Shown: positions 1-5,413, counted from the stretch's first letter. The stretch is 7,028 nucleotides of DNA from an uncultured Collinsella sp. (GCA_902492185.1 CABUKY010000096.1:1-7028), one strand, 5' to 3'. Translations and numbers: made by a program. The notes: generated from the sequence alone by a model not told the origin.

Positions 1-174
1 GGTCGCTTCCCATTTGACGACGGGCTGGTCCAAGCTGGCTATCAGTAGTTCTGCTCCAAAGGCTATAGCATGGGTGATGATAACCAGCAATGCCCAGCCG
101 ACAAAGAGATAGAGAACCACATATGCAACGGGGTGTTTTGAGCGGATGTTTTGGAGCACGTCGGGGGCATTCAT
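1..174 (-). CDS. N-terminus of an integral membrane protein (partial)
   Basis: This minus-strand frame starts at ATG 174-172 and stays open for 58 codons to the window edge, so only the N-terminus is present. A GGAGG (185-181 on the minus strand) sits 6 bases before the ATG, and a TATAAT lies about 35 bases upstream, so the start is well supported. A competing ATG at 170-168 is out of frame and soon meets a stop. The protein begins with a short polar stretch (MNAPDVLQNIRSKHP). A hydrophobic helix at about residues 16-40 follows, then a less hydrophobic segment. The pattern of a basic start, HP and then a helix resembles the N-terminus of many multi-pass proteins, including CPBP-type intramembrane proteases, but no catalytic motif is visible. 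The family is therefore left open. The gene is transcribed away from ybaB. Confidence 0.72.
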   Translation of the reverse strand, partial: MNAPDVLQNIRSKHPVAYVVLYLFVGWALLVIITHAIAFGAELLIASLDQPVVKWEAT

Positions 175-208
175 GGGGCACCTCCAAATTGCTATCTATT
201 GCAATCAA

Positions 209-223
209 ATTATACCCCGCCGT
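209..223 (-). promoter_or_regulatory. Candidate promoter (-10 box) for the minus-strand membrane gene
   Basis: On the minus strand the sequence reads ACGGCGGGGTATAAT, ending in a perfect TATAAT -10 hexamer (214-209). Transcription would start near 202, giving a leader of roughly 28 bases before the ATG at 174. No good -35 hexamer is seen 16-18 bases upstream. The same 15-mer, with one change (TACAAT), occurs at 5458-5472 ahead of nifJ, which supports both as lineage-type promoters. A small inverted repeat, ATTGC (188-192) with GCAAT (201-205), lies between this -10 box and the Shine-Dalgarno sequence and could be an operator. Confidence 0.5.
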
Positions 224-317
224 CATGAGCGCCGCCTCGAGCAGTGGCTCGGCATTTAGCCATTTAGTGGTACGCATTAAATGTCGGATTCCGGCTCTAC
301 AAGATTTAGCTTTCAAT

Positions 318-352
318 ATTATGCAGATGCGAATTATTCAACTTTGCATAAT
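318..352. repeat. Inverted repeat in an AT-rich island (operator candidate)
   Basis: ATTATGCA at 318-325 and TGCATAAT at 345-352 form a perfect 8-base inverted repeat separated by 19 bases. Inside the spacer is a second small palindrome, GAATTATTC (331-339). The island is much more AT-rich than its surroundings and lies between two divergent genes, about 160-195 bases upstream of ybaB. It may be an operator or a chance feature. Confidence 0.35.
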
Positions 353-514
353 CTATGGGTGCGGCTTGCACTCCAGGACATGTATATCGACTGAGGTAAC
401 ACGTCCGCCCCGCTCTCTCGCAGCGCGCCGTGGTACGATTTTTGAGTTTGAAAGTCCCGCCGTGCTCCGGCTGCCCTTGCAGCTTGTCGCGCGGCCGCAC
501 GTAAAGGAGCCATC

Positions 515-835
515 ATGGCCGGTATGAACATGCAGCAGATGATGAAGCAGGCTCGCAAGATGCAGGAGCAGCTTGCCGCCGCGCAGGAGAACCTCAAGTC
601 CCAGACCGTCGACGCCTCTGCCGGCGGCGGCATGGTCAAGGTGACCGTTAACGGCGAGATGGAGCTCGTCAACCTCACCATCGATCCCGATGCCCTCGAT
701 CCCGAGGACGTCGATATGCTGCAGGATATGATCATGGCTGCCGTCAACGAGGCCGTCCGCGGCGTCAACGAGCTCGCCAACAAGCAGATGGGCGCCATCA
801 CCGGCGGCCTCAACATCCCGGGCATGCCGTTCTAA
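515..835 (+). CDS. ybaB: YbaB/EbfC-family nucleoid-associated protein
   Basis: The product is a 106-residue protein of the YbaB/EbfC family, small dimeric DNA-binding proteins of the nucleoid. Family features are visible: an N-terminal amphipathic helix rich in Met, Gln and Lys (residues about 1-28, with MMKQARKMQEQL), then a Gly-rich turn, a beta hairpin (about 38-57, MVKVTVNGEMELVNLTID) and C-terminal helices. Length is normal for the family. The ATG is preceded by AAAGGAG (503-509) with a 5-base gap, which fixes the start. The gene lies 13 bases ahead of recR. In many bacteria the order is dnaX-ybaB-recR. The ybaB-recR pair is kept here, but dnaX is not directly upstream. YbaB is thought to influence recombination, repair or gene expression through DNA binding, though its exact role is not settled. 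Confidence 0.95.
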   Translation: MAGMNMQQMMKQARKMQEQLAAAQENLKSQTVDASAGGGMVKVTVNGEMELVNLTIDPDALDPEDVDMLQDMIMAAVNEAVRGVNELANKQMGAITGGLNIPGMPF

Positions 836-848
836 GACACGCATATAT

Positions 849-1445
849 ATGAGTGCGAATCACAGTCTGCAAAAACTGCTCGATGAGCTGGGCCGTCTGC
901 CGGGCATTGGTCCCAAGTCGGCCCAGCGCATCGCCTATTACCTGCTCGAGGCCGATGCCGAGGAGGCCCGCCGCCTGGCCGAGGCCATCCTGGAGGTCAA
1001 GCAGGAGGTCCACTTTTGCAGCCGTTGCTTTAACTACGCCACGGCCGACGAGTGCTCCATCTGCCAGGACCCGATGCGCGATACCACTCGCATTTGCGTG
1101 GTGGGCGAGCCGCGCGACGTCCAGGCAATCGAGCGCACGGGCAGCTACCATGGCCTGTACCATGTGCTGGGCGGCGTGATCAGCCCCATGGACAAGATTG
1201 GTCCCGAGCAGTTGCACATTCGCGAGCTGCTGGCGCGCCTGGGCCACGAGGATATCCATGAGGTCATCATCGCCACCAACCCCAACATCGAGGGCGAGAC
1301 CACGGCGAGCTACCTGGCCCGCACTATCAAGCCGCTGGGCGTCGAGGTGTCGCGTCTGGCGAGCGGCCTGCCCGTGGGCGGCGACCTGGAGTATGCCGAC
1401 GAGCTTACACTTGGCCGCGCCATCGAGGCCCGTCGCGCGATTTAG
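849..1445 (+). CDS. recR: Recombination mediator protein RecR
   Basis: RecR acts with RecO and RecF in the RecFOR pathway, loading RecA onto single-stranded DNA at gaps and during repair. The 198-residue product is of normal length and has the expected parts in order. A helix-hairpin-helix spans about 10-33 (LPGIGPKSAQRIAYYLL). A four-cysteine zinc motif follows (C57, C60, C69, C72). A Toprim domain runs from about 80 (ICVVGEPRDVQAIE, then HVLGGVISPMD). The C-terminus holds the conserved segment with ATNPNIEGETTA, RLASGLPVGGDLEYAD and TLGRA. The ATG matches the usual family start. No Shine-Dalgarno sequence precedes it: the 13 bases after ybaB are AT-rich (CATATAT before the ATG), so translation may be coupled to ybaB. 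No strong intrinsic terminator follows directly. Confidence 0.97.
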   Translation: MSANHSLQKLLDELGRLPGIGPKSAQRIAYYLLEADAEEARRLAEAILEVKQEVHFCSRCFNYATADECSICQDPMRDTTRICVVGEPRDVQAIERTGSYHGLYHVLGGVISPMDKIGPEQLHIRELLARLGHEDIHEVIIATNPNIEGETTASYLARTIKPLGVEVSRLASGLPVGGDLEYADELTLGRAIEARRAI

Positions 1446-1482
1446 GTGGCGAGCCTGCTCCTGCCGTATGTTTTCCTCGCGA

Positions 1483-1512
1483 CGCACGGGGTAGTCATAA
1501 TTTCCCCGTGCG
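1483..1512. repeat. GC-rich inverted repeat after recR (weak terminator or operator)
   Basis: CGCACGGGG (1483-1491) and CCCCGTGCG (1504-1512) form a perfect 9-bp stem with a 12-base AT-rich loop. The stem starts 37 bases after the recR stop, so it could help end recR transcription, but no T-run follows on either strand. The loop contains CATAAT (1496-1501), a 5/6 match to a -10 box. An operator overlapping a promoter is therefore the alternative reading. Confidence 0.4.
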
Positions 1513-1520
1513 ACTGTGAG

Positions 1521-1536
1521 TTTGTTGTGCAACAAA
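1521..1536. promoter_or_regulatory. 16-bp palindromic site (operator candidate, copy 1)
   Basis: TTTGTTG-TG-CAACAAA is an inverted repeat with 7-base arms. Its core GTTGTGCAAC (1524-1533) differs by one base from a perfect palindrome at 1597-1606. Arms of this size flanking a short centre are typical of sites bound by dimeric regulators. The regulator is unknown. Confidence 0.4.
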
Positions 1537-1596
1537 GATGCTTCGTATCCGCTTATCGCATGGACGCTTCCGCTCGCATCCTTAATTTGCCCATTC

Positions 1597-1606
1597 GTTG
1601 CGCAAC
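1597..1606. promoter_or_regulatory. 10-bp perfect palindrome (operator candidate, copy 2)
   Basis: GTTGCGCAAC is a perfect palindrome, matching the core at 1524-1533 in nine of ten bases. The two copies are 73 bases apart, close to seven helical turns, so they face the same side of the DNA. This copy overlaps the -35 region of the candidate promoter for the signalling operon (-10 at 1623-1628), a position suited to repression. This is inference only. Confidence 0.4.
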
Positions 1607-1619
1607 CTTTTGGGTTCGC

Positions 1620-1628
1620 TGATACACT
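1620..1628 (+). promoter_or_regulatory. Weak candidate promoter for the signalling operon
   Basis: TGATACACT reads as an extended -10 (TG, one base, then TACACT; four of six to TATAAT). The -35 region overlaps the palindrome at 1597-1606 and is poor. A transcript from here would start near 1635 and include the hairpin at 1651-1668. The operon needs some promoter upstream of that hairpin, because only 15 bases separate the hairpin's T-run from the start codon. This one is the best I can see, but it is weak. Confidence 0.25.
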
Positions 1629-1650
1629 CAAATATGGATTTGAATGAATG

Positions 1651-1675
1651 CGCCGCTTCTGAGCGGCGTGTTTTT
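1651..1675 (+). terminator. Terminator-like hairpin directly before a ribosome binding site (possible attenuator)
   Basis: CGCCGCT (1651-1657) pairs perfectly with AGCGGCG (1662-1668) around a TCTG loop, with two further G-U pairs possible outside, then TG and five Ts (1671-1675). This has the form of an intrinsic terminator. It ends only 3 bases before the GGAGGAG (1679-1685) of the next gene, leaving no room for a promoter between them. Transcription of the downstream operon must pass through it, so it may act as a recR terminator with readthrough or as a regulated attenuator. A smaller hairpin, TCAAAT-ATGG-ATTTGA, at 1628-1643 lies just upstream. Confidence 0.6.
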
Positions 1676-1690
1676 GTTGGAGGAGAACGC

Positions 1691-2596
1691 ATGCGGCCCG
1701 GTGGCACTCAGACAAAGCGCGGCGCCGCGGTGCGCATGCGACGCCGACTGGGCTTGGCGCCGCGGGCGTACGCACTGCTATCGTGCTCGCTGGTGCTGGT
1801 CATAGCTGGCGTTTCTGCCTATGGCATGACCGTGCCGTCCATGATGCAGGCGCATGCCGCACGCGAACCGCGCGTGGGGCATGAGGTCAAAAGTGATTTG
1901 GGCACCACGACTGGATATGCTTGGGCAAGTGTGGTCGCGCATGTTGTGTTTGGCACCGACGATGCGGACGGCGCCGAGGCCCCGGACAACGAAGTCACGC
2001 TTGCCAATGGCAAAACCATCGTGCTCACCAACACCAAGATCATCGATCGGTTGTCCAACAATAGCGTGGCGGCAACGGTGAATAAGGTCGAGCAGCAAAA
2101 GGAGCAGGACGCCCAGCAGTCCGGAAAGCCCGGTAGCTCGGATAATTCTGGCTCCGGCTCGGATTCATCGAGTTCGGGCGGCGGCTCTGGGGCGGGTTCC
2201 TCTACCGGAGGGTCTGGAAACGGCGGCTCGATGGGCGGCAACACTGACAACGATGCAAACTCCGGTGGCCTTTCCGCTGCTGAGGAAGAGAGCATTCACA
2301 GTTGGCTTGTGACCAAGTACAACATGCTCGACGGCTATGTTTCTCGTGCCAATGACGTGGTCTCGACCTATAACTCTACGGGAGATCCCAGACCGTGCGA
2401 CAGCCTGGTCGGGGAGATGTTTGTCATTCGAGCCGAGTTCGGTCGTCAGACATTCTCGCCCCGGTCAAAGTGGTATCAGCAGTATGCCAATCTGTGGGGC
2501 TGTTACACCAACCTATGTCAATGGGTCGGCCATTACGGCGATGATGACGTCGCGCTCGGCAACTTCAACAATAACGTGGCGGCGCTTGCCCTATGA
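1691..2596 (+). CDS. Membrane-anchored protein with a Ser/Gly linker, function unknown
   Basis: I do not recognise a family for this 301-residue protein. The ATG at 1691 has GGAGGAG (1679-1685) 5 bases upstream; an upstream TTG at 1598 keeps the frame open but has no ribosome site. The layout is a basic N-terminus (RMRRR at 15-19), one hydrophobic helix at about 27-48 (signal anchor), and an extracytoplasmic segment containing VTLANGKTIVLTNTKIID. A low-complexity Ser/Gly/Asp/Asn linker follows (about 144-193). The C-terminal domain (about 194-301) is rich in Trp and Tyr, with three cysteines (C236, C271, C276) and the signature SKWYQQYANLWGCYTNLCQW. The positive-inside rule places the C-terminal part outside. 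The stop overlaps the kinase start (ATGA), so the two are translationally coupled. A sensor, partner or substrate of the kinase is plausible but not shown. Confidence 0.85.
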   Translation: MRPGGTQTKRGAAVRMRRRLGLAPRAYALLSCSLVLVIAGVSAYGMTVPSMMQAHAAREPRVGHEVKSDLGTTTGYAWASVVAHVVFGTDDADGAEAPDNEVTLANGKTIVLTNTKIIDRLSNNSVAATVNKVEQQKEQDAQQSGKPGSSDNSGSGSDSSSSGGGSGAGSSTGGSGNGGSMGGNTDNDANSGGLSAAEEESIHSWLVTKYNMLDGYVSRANDVVSTYNSTGDPRPCDSLVGEMFVIRAEFGRQTFSPRSKWYQQYANLWGCYTNLCQWVGHYGDDDVALGNFNNNVAALAL

Positions 2597-4146
2597 TGAC
2601 CGATCTTGCATCCACCACACCACAATCGCTCGGTCGCGATCCCATGGTCGGCCTGCGCCTGGCGCGTGTCGACGGGTTTGAGCCGGCCATTGCGCTCGGT
2701 CAGGACGAACTGCCTGCCTATCTGCGTCGTTTTACGATGCTGTTTGCCGACGATGCCACCATGCGCCGTGGCGGTATCGGCCGCGTGACGCGTGCCGTCA
2801 ACGCCCAAGGCGAGGCCGTGGCACTCAAGCAGCTCATCTTGCCGGCGCGCGATGAGTTCGACGACGATACCGCTCACGAGGCGCTGGTCGCCAAGTTCAA
2901 GGCGGCGTTTCGCGAGGAATACGAATGCCATCGCGCCATTTCGGGCCTTAAGGGCTTTCCCCGCCTCTATGGCTGGGGCGAGGTCGACGGTGTGCCTGCA
3001 ATTGTCATGGAATGGGTCGAGGGCGAGACGCTTACCCGCTTGCGTTCGCGACTCGCCGTGGACGATGCCGGACGCCTGTCGCCGCTTGTGGCGGCGCGTC
3101 TGGGTCGCGACCTGTTCGATCTGCTCTGCCGTATGAGCCTGGTGGGCGAGGGCTTTGTCCATCGCGATATCTCGCCCGCTAATATTATGGTGCGCACGGC
3201 GCGTCTACCGCTTGACCGGCAGCTTGCCGAGGACACCTTTGACCTGTGCCTGATCGACTTTGGCTCGTCGCTGGCGCTCGAGCCTGCGTCGGCTGTGGCC
3301 GGTACCGGCGGCAAGGCGTCGTTTACGGAGCGTTATGCCACGCTGCGTCGCGCGACGGTTGCCTATGCCCCGCCCGAGATGCTCACCGACGATATTCCCG
3401 ATCTGCGCGCTTTGCGTATGTCGCCGGCGATCGACGTCTATGCCGCGGCAAGCACGGTTTACGAGCTCATTGCCGGCGTCGCGCCATACGAAGCCGCGCC
3501 GAGCACTTCGGGCACCTCGGGTTCGCGCAAAAAGACGCGCGACATCGCGAGCCCCTACCGTCTCAAGATGGACACGCGGCCCGACTATCCCATTGGTGCC
3601 CATGCGCCCGGTTGTGATTTGACTCAGCTGCTTCGTCGTGAGCCCGATGTGGCGCTCGCCGCGGCCGAGCAGGCCCAGCAGCTGGGGCTTGAGCCGGATT
3701 CCGAAGAGCTGCGCGATGCGCTGGCGTTTGTCGATGCCCAGCTGTTCGACGTGGTGACGGCCTGTCTGTCCAGCCATCAAAAAGATCGTCCCGAGCCGGC
3801 GGCGGTCGAGGCGGCGCTCTCGGCGTTTTGTGACCACTATGCGCAAAATGTCGGTCGTTCGCTCCGCGGCGAGCCGCTCGCGCCGTGCCCCATGGATGCG
3901 TCCGGCCGCGCGGTTCGTCGCGCGCTGATGGTCGGCGCGACGGTCGTCTGTGGCGTGGTTTGGGCTGTGGTCGTGGTTTCGGCCGCGCTGCTGGCGTCGG
4001 GCGCTCGCGTGACGGCGACTTTGGGATCGCTCGTGTGGTCTGGGTCGCTACCGGGTATTATTGCCGCACTGGCGTTGGCGCTGCCAGGCATAGCCGGCGT
4101 TGCCGCGGGGGCACTTGCGCGTGATCGGCGCTCGGGGTTCCTGTAG
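2593..4146 (+). CDS. Hanks-type Ser/Thr protein kinase with C-terminal membrane helices
   Basis: The 517-residue product transfers phosphate from ATP to Ser/Thr residues of proteins. Core motifs are present: a Gly-rich loop at 60-65 (GGIGRV, with Arg at the usual first Gly), VALK with K79, a helix-C Glu (E108, E109 or E111), catalytic HRDISPAN (D192, N197), DFG (D222), PPE in place of APE (260-262), D281 of helix F, and a late KDRPE with R399. The catalytic loop has HRDIS rather than HRDLK, as in some bacterial kinases. About 85 residues (roughly 303-388), including a GTSGSRKK stretch, are inserted before the last kinase helices. Two hydrophobic helices follow (about 445-468, 486-508), giving a cytoplasmic kinase anchored at its C-terminus. 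There is no PASTA domain. The start overlaps the upstream stop by four bases; ATG 2596 is an alternative start. The gene may be truncated by the TAG at 4144 (see the next ORF). Confidence 0.93.
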   Translation: MMTDLASTTPQSLGRDPMVGLRLARVDGFEPAIALGQDELPAYLRRFTMLFADDATMRRGGIGRVTRAVNAQGEAVALKQLILPARDEFDDDTAHEALVAKFKAAFREEYECHRAISGLKGFPRLYGWGEVDGVPAIVMEWVEGETLTRLRSRLAVDDAGRLSPLVAARLGRDLFDLLCRMSLVGEGFVHRDISPANIMVRTARLPLDRQLAEDTFDLCLIDFGSSLALEPASAVAGTGGKASFTERYATLRRATVAYAPPEMLTDDIPDLRALRMSPAIDVYAAASTVYELIAGVAPYEAAPSTSGTSGSRKKTRDIASPYRLKMDTRPDYPIGAHAPGCDLTQLLRREPDVALAAAEQAQQLGLEPDSEELRDALAFVDAQLFDVVTACLSSHQKDRPEPAAVEAALSAFCDHYAQNVGRSLRGEPLAPCPMDASGRAVRRALMVGATVVCGVVWAVVVVSAALLASGARVTATLGSLVWSGSLPGIIAALALALPGIAGVAAGALARDRRSGFL

Positions 4147-4149
4147 GGT

Positions 4150-4437
4150 GTGCTTGCGCTTTCTGCCTGCGAGGTTCCGGTGCTGGTTGTGGCTGCATGT
4201 AGCGTATTTTCCCAACGCGCCGTGATGGGCGGCCTTGTTGCCGCTCTGGTTGCAACCTATACGCTTACGTGGTTTTTGCTTGCGATGGGCTTTGCCTTTG
4301 AACTTCCCGTTTCGGCACCGCGACGCACAAAAGCCCAGATGGCGACTCCGCTTGCCGGTGGAGCCGCAGCTGCCCGTACTTTTGGCGGACCTGTCGAAGT
4401 ATCGTCCGATTCTATTTCTACGACCAAGGAGGCCTAG
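4150..4437 (+). CDS. Short two-helix membrane ORF, possibly the severed C-terminus of the kinase
   Basis: This 95-residue frame begins at a GTG one codon after the kinase TAG and in the same frame. No Shine-Dalgarno sequence is placed for the GTG. The product has two hydrophobic helices (about 1-20 and 25-50), then a basic turn (PRRTK) and an Ala/Gly-rich tail ending VSSDSISTTKEA. The first helix begins right at the stop codon, so kinase and ORF together would read as one protein of about 614 codons with four membrane helices and a cytoplasmic tail. The simplest reading is that an amber mutation split one gene. Termination and reinitiation, or a true separate small membrane protein, are alternatives. 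Its final codons carry the strong AAGGAGG (4426-4432) of the FHA gene. Confidence 0.6.
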   Translation: MLALSACEVPVLVVAACSVFSQRAVMGGLVAALVATYTLTWFLLAMGFAFELPVSAPRRTKAQMATPLAGGAAAARTFGGPVEVSSDSISTTKEA

Positions 4438-4440
4438 GTC

Positions 4441-5379
4441 ATGGCATCTCAAGTTGAGCTCACCCCATGCGGGGCCATGTTTGACATCTTTAAGCGCGCG
4501 GCGCATCTGAGCCATATCGAGCTGTGCGGCCTGGTGCTTTCGTCCCGTCCGCTCGCCGACGGCCGCAGCCCGCAGAGCCGAGCCGCCGATCGCTCTTGGG
4601 TTTCCCGCTTTATCGTTCGCGCGCCGGTCGGCACGCTTCAGCAGCGCTACTTTGCCGAATACGGTACCTCGGCTGCGCGTATTATGTCGCAACTGGCCCT
4701 GCGCCAGCGCAATCCCATGGACTCCACGGCTGTGATCAATATGGTGTGCGGTCCTGCAGGTGAACCGATGGTACGCGCGCTCGAAGAGTGCCACCAAGAC
4801 ACGAATCTCTATCGCAACGCGCTCGATCGCCTGTCCCAGGCGGCAGAACTCATGCCTGCCGAGCGCGCCGAGGCCGTGCTGGTGCTGTTTGTCGCCGTCG
4901 GCTGTTCGGCGGATGTGCGGTCCTCGGTGAACTATGCTATCGACTACGCGCACGCGACCTGTGGCGGAGGCACCTCCACGCCGCGTTCGCTTGGCATGTC
5001 GCTGACTGCGGGCGAACGCGAACCCGCCCCGGCGCACCCCTTGGGCTTGCTGCGCGTACAAAACAGTTTTGTCGTGAGCGCCCCGCGCTGGATTCAGCCG
5101 AGTGAGCAGGGTGTTGAGATTGGCGCGCTGGCCACTGGTGAGGGCGATATTACCGACGTCGGCGACGATGTCTCGGCCCGCCATGCCCATATCTGGTGCG
5201 ATGCTCAAAATATCTGGCACGTCGAGGACTTGTCGTCCACCAACGGAACCGTGGTGGTAAACGGGGCCACGCGCGTCTGCATTCAGGTCGAGCCCGGCCG
5301 TTCCGCCCAACTCAATCCCGGCGACGAGCTCAAGCTCGGCGAATCCACTACCTACGCCATCCTCTTCGGTGCCCTCTAG
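4441..5379 (+). CDS. FHA-domain protein with an unrecognised N-terminal region
   Basis: The 312-residue product ends in a forkhead-associated domain (about 205-312), a fold that binds phosphothreonine peptides and commonly partners Ser/Thr kinases. Visible FHA hallmarks are EIG at 226-228, SARHAHI at 245-251 (S245, H248), and DLSSTNGT at 263-270 (N268, G269), then LNPGDELKLG near the end. The Arg that normally follows the first Gly is Ala (A229), which may weaken or alter peptide binding. The N-terminal ~200 residues are mostly helical, without a membrane segment or a family I recognise, so the protein should be cytoplasmic. AAGGAGG (4426-4432) lies 8 bases before the ATG, giving a strong start in the operon. 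A weak hairpin (CTGCC 5386-5390 with GGCAG 5401-5405) without a T-run follows. The kinase encoded upstream is the obvious candidate source of its phosphorylated ligand. Confidence 0.92.
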   Translation: MASQVELTPCGAMFDIFKRAAHLSHIELCGLVLSSRPLADGRSPQSRAADRSWVSRFIVRAPVGTLQQRYFAEYGTSAARIMSQLALRQRNPMDSTAVINMVCGPAGEPMVRALEECHQDTNLYRNALDRLSQAAELMPAERAEAVLVLFVAVGCSADVRSSVNYAIDYAHATCGGGTSTPRSLGMSLTAGEREPAPAHPLGLLRVQNSFVVSAPRWIQPSEQGVEIGALATGEGDITDVGDDVSARHAHIWCDAQNIWHVEDLSSTNGTVVVNGATRVCIQVEPGRSAQLNPGDELKLGESTTYAILFGAL

Positions 5380-5413
5380 CCAGTCCTGCCAAATGATCCC
5401 GGCAGTCATCCAA

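Larger units (their letters stand above)
175..514. other. Divergent intergenic region between the membrane gene and ybaB
   Basis: No gene is supported in this stretch. It carries the minus-strand promoter near 209-223. It also carries a direct repeat CATTTAG (253-259, 261-267), with an inverted copy TAAATG at 278-283, and an AT-rich island around 300-355 with inverted repeats. A possible extended -10 for ybaB lies at 432-439 (TG then TACGAT at 434-439) but has no matching -35 hexamer. The open frame across 90-527 overlaps the well-supported minus-strand gene, has no ribosome binding site, and has composition unlike the real genes. I looked for a small SRP RNA, which often sits near this locus, and did not find its conserved GGAAGCAGC-type core. 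Confidence 0.6.

Noticed and set aside
313..357. ArgR-type ARG boxes
   Set aside because: Half-sites such as ATTCA and TGCAT are present, but their central spacing is off by one from the 18-bp consensus and the flanking genes show no arginine link.
175..514. Possible SRP RNA or tRNA near ybaB-recR
   Set aside because: The conserved SRP core and a T-arm/cloverleaf pattern were looked for by eye and not found.
90..527. 145-codon plus-strand open frame across the first intergenic region
   Set aside because: It overlaps the well-supported minus-strand gene start and the ybaB start, lacks a ribosome site and shows no recognisable protein features.
1598..1690. Upstream TTG start extending the membrane-anchored protein by 31 residues
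   Set aside because: The extension would translate through the terminator-like hairpin and lacks a ribosome site. The ATG at 1691 has GGAGGAG at good spacing and gives a normal signal-anchor N-terminus.
810..1775. Long minus-strand open frame opposite recR
   Set aside because: It is the antisense shadow of recR, caused by high-GC codon bias; recR itself is unambiguous.
2119..2269. Ser/Gly-rich stretch as a tandem DNA repeat
   Set aside because: The codons vary without a fixed repeat unit; it is a low-complexity protein linker.
4144..4152. TAG as pyrrolysine or efficient programmed readthrough
   Set aside because: No pyrrolysine machinery is expected in this group, and the bases after TAG do not resemble known strong readthrough contexts. 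A nonsense mutation or restart is simpler.
4048..5409. 453-codon minus-strand open frame opposite the FHA gene
   Set aside because: The plus strand has a clear FHA domain, a strong ribosome site and operon spacing; the minus frame has none of these.
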